A DNA stretch of 64,000 bases from Gibbula magus (GCA_936450465.1 OW388293.1:24205860-24269859), one strand, 5' to 3'. Counted from the stretch's first letter, positions 13,297 through 26,165 are shown. Numbers and translations: made by a program. The notes: generated by a model from the letters alone, not told the origin.

Positions 13297-13627
13297 GGTC
13301 GGGATAGAGCAGTTGTCAGCTTCGGATCAAGAGGTCTGGGTTTGGAATTTCACCAGGGACTTGGCAACTTTATCTGCTGTGGAAAACTTCTTCATGCAGT
13401 AAGGTTTGGGTGCAATGCTACGTTGAATTTCAGTGCATGGTTCACGAGTTCCATCCGATGTTCGCAGGTTTCACCGCAAGGCATAGCCAACCATGGCGTT
13501 GCAGGCTTTCTCCCTGCAATAATAATGTCAGCCATGATATCAGTGAAATACTCTTGAAAGCGGCGTTTAACCCCAACTCACCTCACCTCACCTCACCTCA
13601 CCTCACCTCACCTCACCTCACCTCACC
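13297..13627 (+). mobile_element. SINE, full length with long CTCAC tail
   Basis: Head ggtcgggatagagcagttgt, body cagtaaggtttgggtgcaat, 3' domain gatatcagtgaaatactctt, gcggcgtttaaccccaact and a tail of ten or so CTCAC units (13575-13627). Confidence 0.88.
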
Positions 13628-14079
13628 TTTGATACCAGAAATGATTTGAGCACTCACTCCAGTAATAGAGCCTCAAGAAATGGTTTGATTGTTGAAATTC
13701 CATTAAAGTGATTAAATTCAGTAAGTTGGTTATGTGATAAGGTAAATACTAGTGTCCCACTGACTGAAACCACCAGTATACAAGGGGGCAGTTACCTACA
13801 CATGTCTCGCTGGTTGATCCAGATTTCTAACTTTTAAAGGGAAAGTTCTATCACCGATTTATCGTCAGCATCCGCCATCTTGTTTTCTTGGCATTTCGTG
13901 CAATGAAAACACCCAATTTTAATGTTTTGTAATAATAAAACATATACACAATGTAGATAGATAGAATATTCACATAGTAACACATACAATAATCATAAAA
14001 ATGATAAACAATATGCTATTAGGCCATAGCGAAGTTTTCCCAACGCCGATGAATGATTTCGATTCTCATTGTTTTTATT

Positions 14080-14290
14080 TGTTATGCCCCTGAATCGGAG
14101 ATTCTGGGGGTATATTGTTTTTCACCTGTCCGTCTGTTGATAAAGAACTTCATGTTGTGCCTAGAGGGGGTCCTTGGGTAATTTGGTTTGGTGTTTCTTA
14201 AGATAATGGGAAGTAGAACTTCTACCATTGTAAAGGGTCCACTCTGTTCAGAATTGCTCTCCATCTGATCATCAAGGAACAACATTGATC
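14080..14290 (+). mobile_element. Truncated HINE-like 5' end
   Basis: gttatgcccctgaatcggag followed by attctgggggtatattg makes the same kind of 5' hairpin as families 1-3, then ttcacctgtccgtctgttg. The rest is degraded and no 3' hairpin was found. Confidence 0.55.
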
Positions 14291-15344
14291 ATTGTTTCAC
14301 TTGCAAACCAAATGAAACTTCTGTAAAATAATCCATGAGTTCTACAATTTCTTGTTACCGAGGTTACTTATAAAATTAAGTACTTTACAAGAGTTGAAAT
14401 GTTGCTCTGATACATTAAAGGATATTTTAATCTTTCAATATATATTTTGGTTTTAATTTCTCAAATGGAAATACATGTCACATGCAGCAACAAATGGCAT
14501 GAGCTGGAAAAATCACAAACAGTTTATCAGGTCCTTTCATTACTTCAATTGAAAAACATTGGAAACAGATTTATATCCCTGATTTCGTAATTTGGAGTTA
14601 GCGATTGTCAATCTGTCCTTCATGTAACATTCATCATACGACACTTCTTTCAATTTTGACAGTTTCAAATTTGTTCCAATCTTAATGTAAATAAATAATT
14701 TAATAAATTGTTTTATATGCAGTTAATGATGGCATTTCACCATGTGATAGTAGCTCATAAATTTATAGATTTGTTTAAATTGGATAATAAATAATGTGAG
14801 ATTTGTTGTAGAACAATATTATTTTGTACTCAAATCATTAGCGTGAAAGTTGCTTTTTGAATTTCAAAACTTATGAATTAATCATTGAAATAATATCATG
14901 CCCTAATGACAATAAATGATTCATACATGTATAATGTGAAGTTTCAAATGCAGGCCTCTTGTTTTTAGCTTGTGGCTAATCCCACATTATTTGTAACAAA
15001 TTGTTATTCCTGAAATTTGACCAATTTGAGCTTTAGGAGTTAATTGAGCAGTTAAAATTTTGAAAATGGTTAAAGTTGCTCCATCTTCTAGGTGTTTTGA
15101 TGAAGATGATCTGTTGGTCTAAACATCTAAGCAATGGATAAATATTTGCGGTCTTTCCTCCCTTCTTCCGACCTTCTAGATAAAGAGAACATGGTTGAAA
15201 TCATGATTTATTCATGTTATATTAACCAATAACAATATTGCCAATGATGAATGAAAATTATTTGCAACATATTTTAAGAAACTGAAAGTTTTACCTCTTT
15301 TTTTTCCAGCTGATTAGTGCATGTATTTTTAGAAATCTTCAACA

Positions 15345-15492
15345 TTGTGGTGGAATGTTTCATTTACAATCTGCACCACCAGCTATGGTGTGTTAATTTA
15401 ATTTCACCACAGTAAGCCATATCTTTCTTCCTTCAATAATACAAGCCGCTATTATAGAAATGAAATAATCTAAAGCACACATCACCTCATTC
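15345..15492 (+). mobile_element. SINE 3' relic
   Basis: Degenerate copy: accaccagctatggtgtgtt, then caataatacaagccgctatt and tagaaatgaaataatctaaa, ending cacatcacctc. Confidence 0.5.
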
Positions 15493-15650
15493 ATGCGATG
15501 TCATGCGATGTCAGTTTAGTTTTTGTCCCAATCCTACAACATTTACATGTGGATGTTGCGACAAATAGAAACTCAATTCATTTTAATATAAAATACAGAA
15601 TGTCTTCACCTATTCATTCGTCTCACAATATTTGTCTCCTTTTGTTGCAG

Positions 15651-15735
15651 GTCCACAAATGGGTGAATGCCGAGTCTATGCTGGAGAAATGTTTTGTAGG
15701 ACGACTCAAGGCTCAACCTGTAACAACAAGAAGAG
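15651..15735 (+). CDS. CYB5R4: CYB5R4 (NCB5OR) exon, end of cytochrome b5 domain
   Basis: First visible coding exon of cytochrome b5 reductase 4, a flavohaem NAD(P)H reductase of the endoplasmic reticulum with domain order cytochrome b5, CS, FAD/NAD reductase. It follows a strong acceptor (tttgttgcag) and ends at G|gtagga. It reads VHKWVNAESMLEKCFVGRLK and continues AQPVTTRR, closely matching the family segment after the haem pocket (VH-W-VN-ESML, VGR). In NCB5OR the His of this VH-W motif is the second axial haem ligand. The exon enters in phase 0 and leaves one base over (phase 1). The earlier b5 exons with HPGG were not found in 1-15650, so they lie upstream of the window or were missed. 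Identification is firm because six later exons match the same protein in order. Confidence 0.9.
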
Positions 15736-15780
15736 GTAGGATAGACTTCTTAGATTGATTTATTTCCTGTTGAGTAGTGA

Positions 15781-16350
15781 ACAGCAAAGCTCAGAGGTTG
15801 GTTTTTTCGTCTTCAGATCAAGAGGTCCGGGGGAGAACGGCTACATGTAGTAAGGCTGGGGTGCATTTTAAAGGGGCAGTTGCACGTTTTTTGCAAATTT
15901 TATTTTTTAAATTTCCCATTTATAATGATAGTTTATATCATTTATATTAACTTTAGAGGGTAGAACATGTTATTACACAAACCAATTATCCGTAGTGATA
16001 ATAACGGTGTTGCGTATAAAGCAAAAATTGCATGGCGGCCATTTTATTGTGAACACAATTTAATCATTTCGCATTACAAAAACGATCCCCATGGCTTTAC
16101 CGAACCATGTACACTCATTTTCAATTTGATTTTCCGGAGAGAGAATGGTGTTTTACTATTGGTGACGTTATTTTTCAAATACATTTCATCGACTTACTTG
16201 AGCGAAAAAACCTGCTACTGCCCCTTTAATTTAAATTCATTGCAGTACCACCTTATGTTCAAAGCCACAGTGACATTGCAAATTCTCTCCTCACAATGAT
16301 ATTAGCTGCCATGATATAAGTGAAAATGTCTATATCCCTAAATCACCTCA
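15781..16350 (+). mobile_element. SINE split by a MITE
   Basis: Head and first body part at 15790-15870 (tcttcagatcaagaggtccg, gtaaggctggggtgcat); remaining body and tail at 16229-16350 (cattgcagtaccacctt, gatataagtgaaaatgtc, CTCAC tail). The 356-bp MITE at 15871 lies between. Confidence 0.8.
15871..16226 (+). mobile_element. 356-bp MITE with TA target, copy 1
   Basis: Terminal inverted repeats aaggggcagttgcacgtttt and its partner ending gctactgcccctt; TA flanks both ends. An inverted copy is at 53772-54129, sharing atggcggccattttattgtg and agccatggg-type segments. TA duplication suggests Tc1/mariner mobilisation (inference). Confidence 0.82.
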
Positions 16351-16461
16351 CCTCACCTGTTCATTATAATGAATGTGGTTAATCCTTTACTTGCCGGCCC
16401 CAGTATGTTCTTGATTGCACATCTTGTGTCTCTGGCCAACCCAGATGATTCTCATTGTTAA

Positions 16462-17684
16462 CCCTTACGTTGCGTATATATATTTTACCATTTTTAGCCC
16501 CTGTGGCGGAATTTACAGGCTCGCAGCTCGCAGCAGTAGTTTGAGCTTATTCACTAACGAGCTCTGCTGGCGGAATTTCCAGGCGGCGATTCCGGTACCG
16601 TTTTTACGAAATATACCGCATCTACATGGCGAATAAGGACTATATACGGGCGTTCAATACAAATTCAAGTAGCGACACCCGTACACAAATGGCTAATTCA
16701 CACCCGAAACTTTGAATGAATTTTCTATGTTTTTTCGTTTTTATTCTATTACTTTCGAAAGATTGTCTTTAATTCGGGCCTCGTAACATCATAAATACGA
16801 AACGAAAAAAATTCCATTTATATACGGAATTGAAGACAAGATGTCTAGCTTCACAATGATATAAAAATTATTAGAATGCGACCTTTGGTTATAATTCTAT
16901 AGCTATGTAAAGCTTGTCTTTATTTCCACCTATAAAATCGTCAATACTTACAACATGTATGCGGCATTGCAAACGGTCGTTCATCGCACTTTTCCAAGAA
17001 ATCATAATCTCGAACCAGTTGACAAATAAGCACATGTCAACCCAAATATGGTTATGTTGTTTGACTTTTCAAATAAACGCTAACCTCGAACCATAACTGA
17101 TGAAAATATGTTGATTAGTTTGTGTGCCGTTTGGTTTCACATGCCTCTCAGAAAGGTTAAATTGTATCTTTATTTCTGTGAATAAATCTGCGCATTTTAT
17201 ATAGAATAAAAGATTATTCTTTTCGGTTTATTGTGATATAAAAATTATGAAAATGCATTCAGTATTTTAGCCGTGATAAATGTTTTAGAAGTTGTGAAAA
17301 TCGCCGATTGTTTCAAAATTTATGAAGTGTAAACATGACCTTTTTCACGGCGCTTGCTGTGTCTTTATTATTTTTTTGAGATTTTCTAATTTTATATGGG
17401 AATGTAGTCCATTGTTTCCCCTTTATTTTGCCGTATTTTTTTTTGAAAACAAACTATTCGCTCACATGATATGAAGTGCGGTAGTAAGGCGAGTTAGCGA
17501 TTTTTTCCCCCGTCTCGCGAGATGCGAGGCAGATAGCAGTCTCGGGCGAGGCAAACCCTGGGGGGCAAATAGAATTATTACTGACCCGGTAAATGCACTA
17601 AGTCCAACGTACGGGTCTCGCCAAGGGTTCTAACATTTTTCTCTATGAGCCTCCCGGATAATTCCGTCGCCCGCATGTTAAGGG
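16462..17684. mobile_element. piggyBac-like non-autonomous element candidate
   Basis: Flanked on both sides by TTAA (16458-16461 and 17685-17688). The ends are inverted: cccttacgttgcg at the left; at the right cgcccgcatgttaaggg, whose complement begins cccttaacatgcg. The CCC start and TTAA target are piggyBac hallmarks. The body (1.2 kb) has no transposase. It contains a GC-rich right part (17500-17680), unlike its surroundings, and a local direct repeat of ggcggaatttmcaggc. Confidence 0.62.
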
Positions 17685-17959
17685 TTAAAGATGAAGAGCA
17701 TAAAGTATCTTTAGATATCTGCAGCTTGGTTTGGGTAACGTCCTGCCAAACTTTGGATTTCTGGCATATTAATATTTTTTAAATTAGCAAATAATTTGTA
17801 AAAACTTCAGAAACAGTATGAACTGACTTCTTACACAATGGCAATCAGGATGTCTTTTGAAAAATTATTTCATCACAATCCTGTCAATTGTTTGATTTGT
17901 TAATCTATGTATTTGCCTCAAAGGTGTTTTAGATGTTTGCAATAACTTTGCCAGCATTA

Positions 17960-18007
17960 ATGCAGGGCGGGATAAAGTAGTTTGCTCAGCGCATTCAGTT
18001 TCGGAAT
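17960..18007 (+). mobile_element. SINE head fragment
   Basis: gcagggcgggataaagtagt and gcgcattcagtttcgg are the tRNA-like head only. The sequence then changes to cataggctagattgaaaaat, a segment also found at 13188. Confidence 0.6.
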
Positions 18008-18049
18008 GAACATAGGCTAGATTGAAAAATGTTGGAATGGAAATCATTT

Positions 18050-18345
18050 TTTAGCGCGAAGCGGGGGATATAGTATTCGGCTGCGTCCGTCCGTACGTCC
18101 GTACGAAATGGAATAACTCAAATACAATACACTGGATTCTTTTCATATTTTGCATATGGGTTCATCATAGGAAGAGTAATGTTTCTACAGAGGTTTGTGA
18201 CCTTGACCTTCATTTCAAGGTCACAACGAGACTTTGTCATTTTACCCTTGTCAGCCTCTCCAAGGAAAGACGATGGGCTGATTAGATTTTGGTGACCTTG
18301 TCATTATTTTCAAGGTCACAGCGGAACTTTGAATTTTTCAACTTT
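18050..18345 (+). mobile_element. Truncated HINE, family 3
   Basis: Opens agcgcgaagcgggggatata, followed by gcgtccgtccgtacgtccgt and family 3 core phrases (aatggaataactcaaatac, gaccttcatttcaaggtcac). The 3' hairpin is missing and a SINE follows directly. Confidence 0.7.
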
Positions 18346-18354
18346 GAAACCAGG

Positions 18355-18655
18355 GGTCGGGAAAGAACAGTGTTCAGCTTCGGATCAAGAGGTCTGGGGT
18401 TTGAATTTCGCCAGTGACTCGGCAACTTTGCCTGCTGTAGAGAACTGTTCTACATGCAGTAAGGTTTGGGTGCCATACTACAGTGAATACTAGCACATAA
18501 CCATTCATGTTTTGCTTGTTCCAGTCGATGCTCGCAGGTTTCACCACAACGCATAAGCACAATGGTGTTGCAGGCTTTCTCCCTGCAATAATACTAGCAG
18601 CCATGATATAACTGAAATACTCTAGAAAACAGCATTAAACCCAAAATCACCTCAC
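18355..18655 (+). mobile_element. SINE, full length
   Basis: Head ggtcgggaaagaacagtgtt, B-box-like ggggtttgaatttcgcc, body cagtaaggtttgggtgccat, 3' domain gatataactgaaatactcta, aaaatcacctcacc end. Confidence 0.85.
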
Positions 18656-20082
18656 CAGCATAAATGCCAAAGTTGCAGTTCAGAACCATTAGCCCCTCAA
18701 ACGTAGATTCCAATTTGTCAATGTGCTTATTGAGGCTATCTCTCCACTTGGCATCATATACACAACAGAAGACTGTTAATGCACATATGTTACATAAACC
18801 AGGTACACTAACATGGATGTGCTTACTGATAGCGTTCCTATCAAAATTAAATATTTATTCTTGAAATGATGATATAATGAATTAAAAAACCTGTTTTAAT
18901 GCTCGCTGTAGACAAGCTGACTGCGTTTAAAAGTTATCTCTACTTTCCAGCATAATTGGTTTCTTATCTGTGTTTCTTCCTAGATAGATATATTGATAAT
19001 TCTGTGTTTCTTCTTTTAAAAGTGGGGAAAGGTTTTGCATGTTATAAATCATATATTTTATACTGTGAAAGAAATCTCTCATGTGTATTGTTTTTGTAAA
19101 TGAACCATATGCATCAATCAGATATGAAAAATGAAGAGGAATGAGCTAGTTAAGAGATGATTTATCAGTATGTTTATAATTGTTATGGATTTTCTTGACA
19201 AAATGTTAGTTGTGCTAAGTTGGTAAACACTTTTAGTTTTTAATTATTACATGTATTATCAGAAATAAATTGTTAATTAAATGTTTTCGGCAGACCCACA
19301 GAGAGCTTTTGAATTACTACATGCCTGCCTTGAGAAGGAAGAGGGGCATCCCCTTCAAACGAAAATCCTGAATCTTCTGCCTCAAAATTCATGCAAAGAA
19401 ATAGTTTTTCATGACAAATGTTTTGCTCTGGGTTATATAAATATATCAACCTTTGCACAGTTGATCTGTATAGTGGAATGAAAAATACAGAAATTATTAC
19501 AATCACAAAAGTGTTCATAGTTATAATGGTGTCTGTATTTAATTGAAAATTGAAGGGTGTAGTTTGTAACTTGAAGAAAACATGACAGTATTAAAGGTAC
19601 ATCAATTGTGTTGTTTGGGTCACATGTGCCAAACCTTATGAATGGTGTTAGTCTATCGAGAACTACTGACTGTTAAAATTAACATTTTATTGATAGTCGA
19701 CTCTGAATCCCATCGATATAAACAAGTATCGATTTCTGATCGAAAACCGGACAGTGCATCGTGTGTGGCACGCCGCTCGTCAATTAGTCAGACATAATTT
19801 TGGAAACTTAACAGATAAAAATATAACGTTGGGCTGATAATGTTTAATAGCTCTTATAACTAATGTGCATGTAAATGGGACTTGTAGTTTAGGTTTCTGC
19901 ACATACATAATGATGTTACTAGATTTTAATTGGAAACTAGTAACTGTGATTTATTTGGCGATTGGAGATGGATATTCAAGTTGAGTGAACTGATTTGAAC
20001 TGAAATCATCTTATATCGTATATTGGCATGTATCAAGGCCAAATGAAATTTTATGAAACACAATGGATGTATCTTTAACCAT
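18656..20082. other. Intronic DNA, nothing recognised
   Basis: CYB5R4 intron 1. No repeats, RNA genes or coding homology seen. Confidence 0.5.
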
Positions 20083-20275
20083 GGCATTGACCTTGCCATT
20101 TCTGGCAGCACTTCAATCAATCCGAGTCAATGCCATGTTATCTTGGCCATAAAGCTGAGACTGCTGTGAAGAATAGGACATGGAGACATCAGCAGCTCAC
20201 CAAGATTGATGAAACCATTCCCTGGTCCGTTTACACAGATCTGTAGAGCTGCAATTGATCTGGAAATCAGATCCA
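20083..20275 (-). repeat. Unclassified interspersed repeat, copy 1
   Basis: About 170 bp matching 29655-29825 in inverted orientation, including cctggtccgtttacacagat, agattgatgaaaccattccc and caatcaatccgagtcaatgc. No known element recognised. Confidence 0.75.
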
Positions 20276-20480
20276 AGGAGAAGGATTGGAAGATTCTTTT
20301 ACTACCGAGCTCTACAGCGGACAATCTTAAGCATAATGTGAGAGGACATGCTGATAAACTCTGTCAAACAATCCATATTGGACCATCATTTACATGTCTG
20401 GCCAACCAATAATTGTTGGTTGGTTACTGAATACATAATTATTGTTCTGGAATCGAATTGGAACATCATAAGAGGGATGA

Positions 20481-20735
20481 GAACATGCTCTACGGATATA
20501 CAACTTCTTTAATGCAGGAGTGCTTATAGGGACAGGATAAAATTAATTAGATAATATGATAAGCACATCAACCTACTCAATTGTACAAACTTCTTCTCCA
20601 TTGATGTAGCTAGATATTCATCTTGTACTCATGTCCAGTATCATTTGCTTGATAACAGTGTTAGAATCTACACCAAAATGTCGCACTCATACAATAAAGA
20701 AGTTGTATATCCGTAGAACTTGTTCTTCTTCATGC
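20481..20735. mobile_element. MITE-like element with inverted ends
   Basis: gaacatgctctacggatata with caacttctttaatg at the left and caataaagaagttgtatatc with cgtagaacttgttc at the right are inverted copies over about 35 bp. About 255 bp, no coding content. Confidence 0.68.
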
Positions 20736-23700
20736 ATCTATCCAACTTCTATATAAATACCTTTGAAAGAAATCATAAGAGATTTTTCTGAAATTATTCA
20801 GCCCTATGTTGACTAGGACGATCTTCATGAGCTATAGATGTGCGTGCTGAAACTCCTTGAAACAATCCTGAACGGTATTCATAAATATCTCATGGAATCA
20901 TTACTCAACAGACGACATGCTGGCTTATACAGACCTTCATCTCACTGTTCTGTTTTACAGTTGATATTAGAATAAGACTTAAAGAGCCTAGGAGATAAAC
21001 TTATATATATCGAGATATCGAGGTCATTGTCAGAATTGTTTATCTAATCTATGAATGTTGATAAAATCTTTCAATCATATCATTTGTGCATCTAAGAACC
21101 AACAATCAGTAGGCGCCATACAAAAGTATAGGTACACTTTTGATCTGTTTTTATTATCTACTGCCACAAAGACTTTACATAGCCACACCGGAGACTTTCC
21201 TTAAACTTTTAACCTCTGAGCTGGTAACTATGCTGGGAAAATATGTTCTGGGCTGGTTACTGTATCTGTTTGCCGATCAACGTTTGCCATCAACAAACTG
21301 AAAATATATATTTACGAGAGAAAATAATTATGATATTTTTGTGTGTCCAACTGACCATTTTGCTGACCTGAAAACTTCTCATTTACACCGGACGAAAGTT
21401 ATACTTTGCTGCTTGTTTCTTCCTGTCTGTAGACACAAGTAAATCATTTTGTCTGGCCTCATGCATAGGCAATAAATGTTGATAGATTAATGCAAAAAAA
21501 ATTCATATTGGGGTTTATCAGCTACACCTCTGGCTCTAGTGAAGCAATGGCATTAGGGCAAAGACAACTGATCTGAAAAGCCGAAAGAATCTGTAATGTT
21601 CTCATGTTGACCTTATACAAACTGTACTTGAGGACATGCTAATAATCTCCTGCAGACAGATAATCCTTATTGAAGATCTTTGTTATTTCTGAAACATTAG
21701 TGCTAATCAGAACATTTCTACCAAACCATTAATTTAGTACATTTGAGGATCACTACATTATTCTTGGAGGGGCTCCCATTGTCAACTAACACAAAGTGGA
21801 CCATAGGACATATTGGTAGACTAACTCCTGAAAACAATCCATATTTGTTCTCATTATTCTGTCTACGGTATTGAGTTCATCGTCAACTGTCTTATGGCAT
21901 GCTAATGAAATAGATGGAGGTTCAACACATTGATTACACATGTTGTAACACTTGGTGTCTTTATGTAGGTCTGTAGATTCCTTTGTGTCTTAACATGGAT
22001 CTGTAGAGTAGATGTACATTAACAATGGACAACATCCACTTTAGGTACATACAAACATCTTAGCACCAATCAGAGGTGATGTGTGTCAATTAGTCTGATG
22101 GACTCATTATAATGATCTGAAAATCTGAGCTTAATTTGTCAGACAAACTCGGATCTCAGTGTCAAATAAATGTATAACATGTGACCTCATGTGAAAAGAT
22201 CCATATCTAATCTTATGATGTTGACGGTAAACAAGGAATCACAAGTTGTCATGCAGAGAAGTAGATGTGCAACCTTGAACTGTTATTGTAGACATGTAGC
22301 CAGGGTTGATCTGACAATCCGTGTAGAAACAAGCTAATGAGACATCCTCCGAATAATGCAAAGATAAATGCAAACAAAGCTATAGCCATATATTTTTCAG
22401 AATTGCTGATCAGAGAATATGATCCTGGAGGTTAAGCATGCCTGTGTGAACACATGATAATGGAATAGACACTGTGTGATGTGGAAATGAATTACATTGT
22501 TCACCAATAAGAAAATTACCAGTGGCCAGGTGGTCAATGACTACCACTTTTCTTGACCAGCAGTATTGACCAACACTGTCCTGGACTATCAGCGTTATTT
22601 TAAAGATTGGTTGTTTGGATCAATAACAGATCCCTCAAATCGTTGTCACTGTGTTTGTAAATAAACAATTTAAGTGAAGTTGTCATCCCTCTGAAGATGT
22701 GAGCTCTTTGCTGGAGACAAGCCATTGCATGAGTTCAAACAGTCATGGAACATTTGCCCATCTGTACACTCAGTCAGCCATACACAGTCACCATTCACAA
22801 GTGGTTTGCTGTGGATGAAAGAAAGATTTGAATAAAGCAAGGAAACCAAGCATAGATGTGAGAACAGCTGATATGCAGATCCATATTGATTTGTCAGTGT
22901 TTCACAATATCCTCCCAGACTTCTGGTCCCTCAATTCCACTGATGAAAGTCTTTGTTTTGATGTTGGACATACAAATTAATATCGGAATGCTAAAGTCTG
23001 ATAAGAGACAAAGTTTTCAGTACGATTTCCCATCAGGCTACAGTGTCTAGCTCATCTTAATATGAATTCATTCGGAGCATGGAATGCTTGAAAATAATCA
23101 CAAATTCACTGCTCCGAATGCATTCTCCATCTTATTCCATGTATAACATCAAATAAGTCACAGTTGTGATTATTTTGCAATTTAAATATATTTTCCATTA
23201 TTTGATAAAAAATTTACTTCAAATGCAATTTGCAATGCTGGTTCCTTGGATATGTGACACGTTAAACTACAATCTTATTAAATTGATTCTTCCATGCACA
23301 TGCAGCGTAAATATTCCATGCAATGTGATTGATCAGGCAGTTGGAACCTGCCAAAGAGTGCTCTTCAGACATGATCTGTCTTGTGAGCAACCAAGTATTT
23401 ACACTGAGTATCAATTCCCCATTTCATGTGATCCTTCTTGACCTATAGATAAACATGCATGGAAAGTGCTGAGAGTTCAATTCAACGTATCAAAACTACT
23501 AAAGTAAATTCTAAAATGTTTTGAAAATTTAGATGCTTTGTAATTTATATGATTATATTTAGATATAGCAAGACAAATATATCATTATTGATTCCTGGTA
23601 CAACTTCTGTTCATGTTCTTTGACCATTTCTGGGGTTATGATCAAAGTTAAAAATGCTTAATGGTACGAACATTTCGAGAAAAAGGGCCCTGGCAAACTT

Positions 23701-24547
23701 ACAAACCTGATGTCCTTCTTGGGTCAGAGAGTGCATGTGCAGTTGATAAATGAAAGAGTGGCGTCATAATCATGGATTAAACATTCGTCACCTTTTTCTC
23801 TTATGGATGTCTTTGTTATAAGTGTCCTGAGTGTCAAAAGCCAAACTTTGATTAATGTACTCTTTCTAAAAGCTGAAGCTCCAAAGTTAGATAAAAGGCT
23901 ACAAATTCATCAGCTGGGTTGACCAACAGTCCACAGTGTTCCTTGTTCCTTTTTCAGCCACCAGTCTCTCTACCGGTGGACGATGCCATATATATGTAAC
24001 TGAATGAGCGAATATAGAATGTCATATGCCAAAGTTTGAGGAAAGTACTAAATTTAAAGCTTTTAGCAAACAGCAATTGTCAATGTTTTCATCTTTGAGC
24101 AAGAACAGCAAAGGCCCCGAGATCGCACAATATTTGTGGATCTAGCATCAAGCTTTCATACATCACCTTGATATGTGTCAACTCGTTCATCTTTTGATAA
24201 AATGTAGTTTGTCATAAACGGCAATTCAATCACAAATATAACATTCTAAACCACTAGCTGTAGCAACTAGGAAAATGAAGTTGTCAACTATGTACCAATG
24301 ACCCTCGATAAATTTTTAAAACCAAATTTTATTAGACAGTGAAGCTAAGGATTGTTTTTGTATTGACACTAGGGAGAAAGATTGATGACAATTCAACACT
24401 TTTAACTTGTAATTGAGCTTTAATTTTCTTGCAATCAAATATTTAAAAAAAGGCTTCTAAAATATTTGGAAAGTGACTCATGAAAATTAAAGCACATTGT
24501 TTAAATATATTGCTTATTATCCAGATTATAGAATTTTGTTATTGTAC
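20736..24547. other. Intronic DNA, nothing recognised
   Basis: The longest repeat-poor stretch of intron 1. A 91-codon frame at 23166 has no motif. Weak inverted phrases near 23068 and 23110 (attcattcggagcat / ctccgaatgcattc). Confidence 0.5.
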
Positions 24548-24555
24548 CTTCAAAG

Positions 24556-24816
24556 CAGGGATGCAGAAATCGGTCTATTTGCAGGACATGTCCGATTGTA
24601 AATTTTAAATTATGACATTTTATTCATGTTATTGATAAATTAATAGTTACCATTAATTGCTTTCGTGTTATGTTTAATAGTATGCAATGAATGAAGAACC
24701 AACAAATAGTAATATTTTCTCATACTTTATTTATAAAAAAATTTTTACTTCCGGGATCGTCTTTTGGGGTCAAAGATGAAATGTCCGACTGGCAAAAATT
24801 TGAATCTGCATCCCTG
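24556..24816. mobile_element. hAT-type MITE with perfect 8-bp target duplication
   Basis: 261 bp with inverted ends cagggatgcaga / tctgcatccctg, longer imperfect complementarity inward (gacatgtccga / aatgtccgact), and the 8-bp direct repeat cttcaaag at 24548-24555 and 24817-24824. The 8-bp duplication and CAGGG ends are hAT hallmarks. Confidence 0.9.
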
Positions 24817-25649
24817 CTTCAAAGATATTCGCTGCAAGATAAGAGCCATTGCAAGCACACTGATCCATTATTGCTTTGATTTGTGACACATCAGGTAATG
24901 GACCTGGCACTCAACGTAATTGGCATCTCGGAGTGCCCATAAGTCCTGCACAATTCGTCTCATAAAAGATGTATGCATCATTGAGATACAATAGAGGGTT
25001 ATCTTGCTAAACATGTATAATTGGCAAATGGCAAACTAAATGCTTTTAAAGATATACTTCATTGTTAATAATCATTCTCCCAGACAATACTAATGAAAAT
25101 GACTTTTGTGAATAAACTTGAAGAGTGCATTGTGGATTGAGAAGTCAATTTTACTTATGAATTGAACAAGACTTTGGCTTTCCAAAAATCTGTTTGGATA
25201 TTCAATGTCGTAACATGACTCTCCAGTGTCTGTTTCAATGGTTGGTGGCAGGAGAGGATAGTGATGAAAGCACCAAAGAGTTTGGTCAATCTGATTGATT
25301 ACTAGCTATTGTCACTTTGATCACAGTGAGGCTCTCCATTTTGTTTGGGTGTCCAGCGTCATAACAACATGTTCATGGTTTTCAGGATCATCAATAAGTA
25401 AAGAGCTTCATGTTGTTGACCGATGGACAATTTGACTGATGAATTTGGTACTTTAGAGAACATATTGGTACTGAGATCCATTTAGATAATCATCATGTGA
25501 TGTAAAAAGATTTTTTTAAATGTTTAACGAATGCTTTAATAAAAAACGGAATATTTGGCAATGTGGCTAATGTGTCTTCTTCAAATTCTGTTTGGTTTAT
25601 TTATACAGCTACATCATAACAGAACATCTATTGATGGAAGCAATGGTTG

Positions 25650-26165
25650 TTGACATAAGTGAGGAAATTCTGAAGGAACATTTTGAACTGTTGATAAATC
25701 CCACTTAGTGTTTATCCAGTCCACACTCAGACACAGTGCTATCAAGTATGGATCTGTATATAAACAAACTCTCATACTTAGTGGTTGACTTTGTCTAGGT
25801 TCGTTGGTTTTGACCAAGTTTCTTCTTCAATGGTGGAGAGATCAGTCAGTGGCAGAATTCTGAAGGTACCTTGTTGATTGTTGATGAATCACACTGAGTA
25901 CTGGCCCTGGCCTTTCTTAATATGGATCTGTATATAAACATGTCCTTATACCCGTTGGTTATCTTAGTCTAGCTTTGTAAATATTTTTAACAAATTTCCT
26001 CTCAGTCAGTAGCAGAATTCTGTAGGTGTGTAGTGAATTGTTGATAAATCACACTCTTTAAGTATAAAAATTGGCTCTGACCTCTCTCAGACATCAATAT
26101 GGAACTCCATATACAGGTCTTCATAGACTGAGGTTATTTTAGTTTCGACCAAATTTCTATTTTTC
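25650..26165 (+). repeat. Degenerate tandem repeat, ~160-190-bp unit
   Basis: gcagaattctgaagg-type phrases at 25660, 25853 and 26014 and tatggatctgtatataaaca at 25746 and 25920 mark about three decayed units. Confidence 0.65.

Noticed and set aside
1..15650. Search for the CYB5R4 haem-binding HPGG exon
   Set aside because: No frame with HPGG and flanking b5 motifs was found by eye on the + strand, so no exon is called here.
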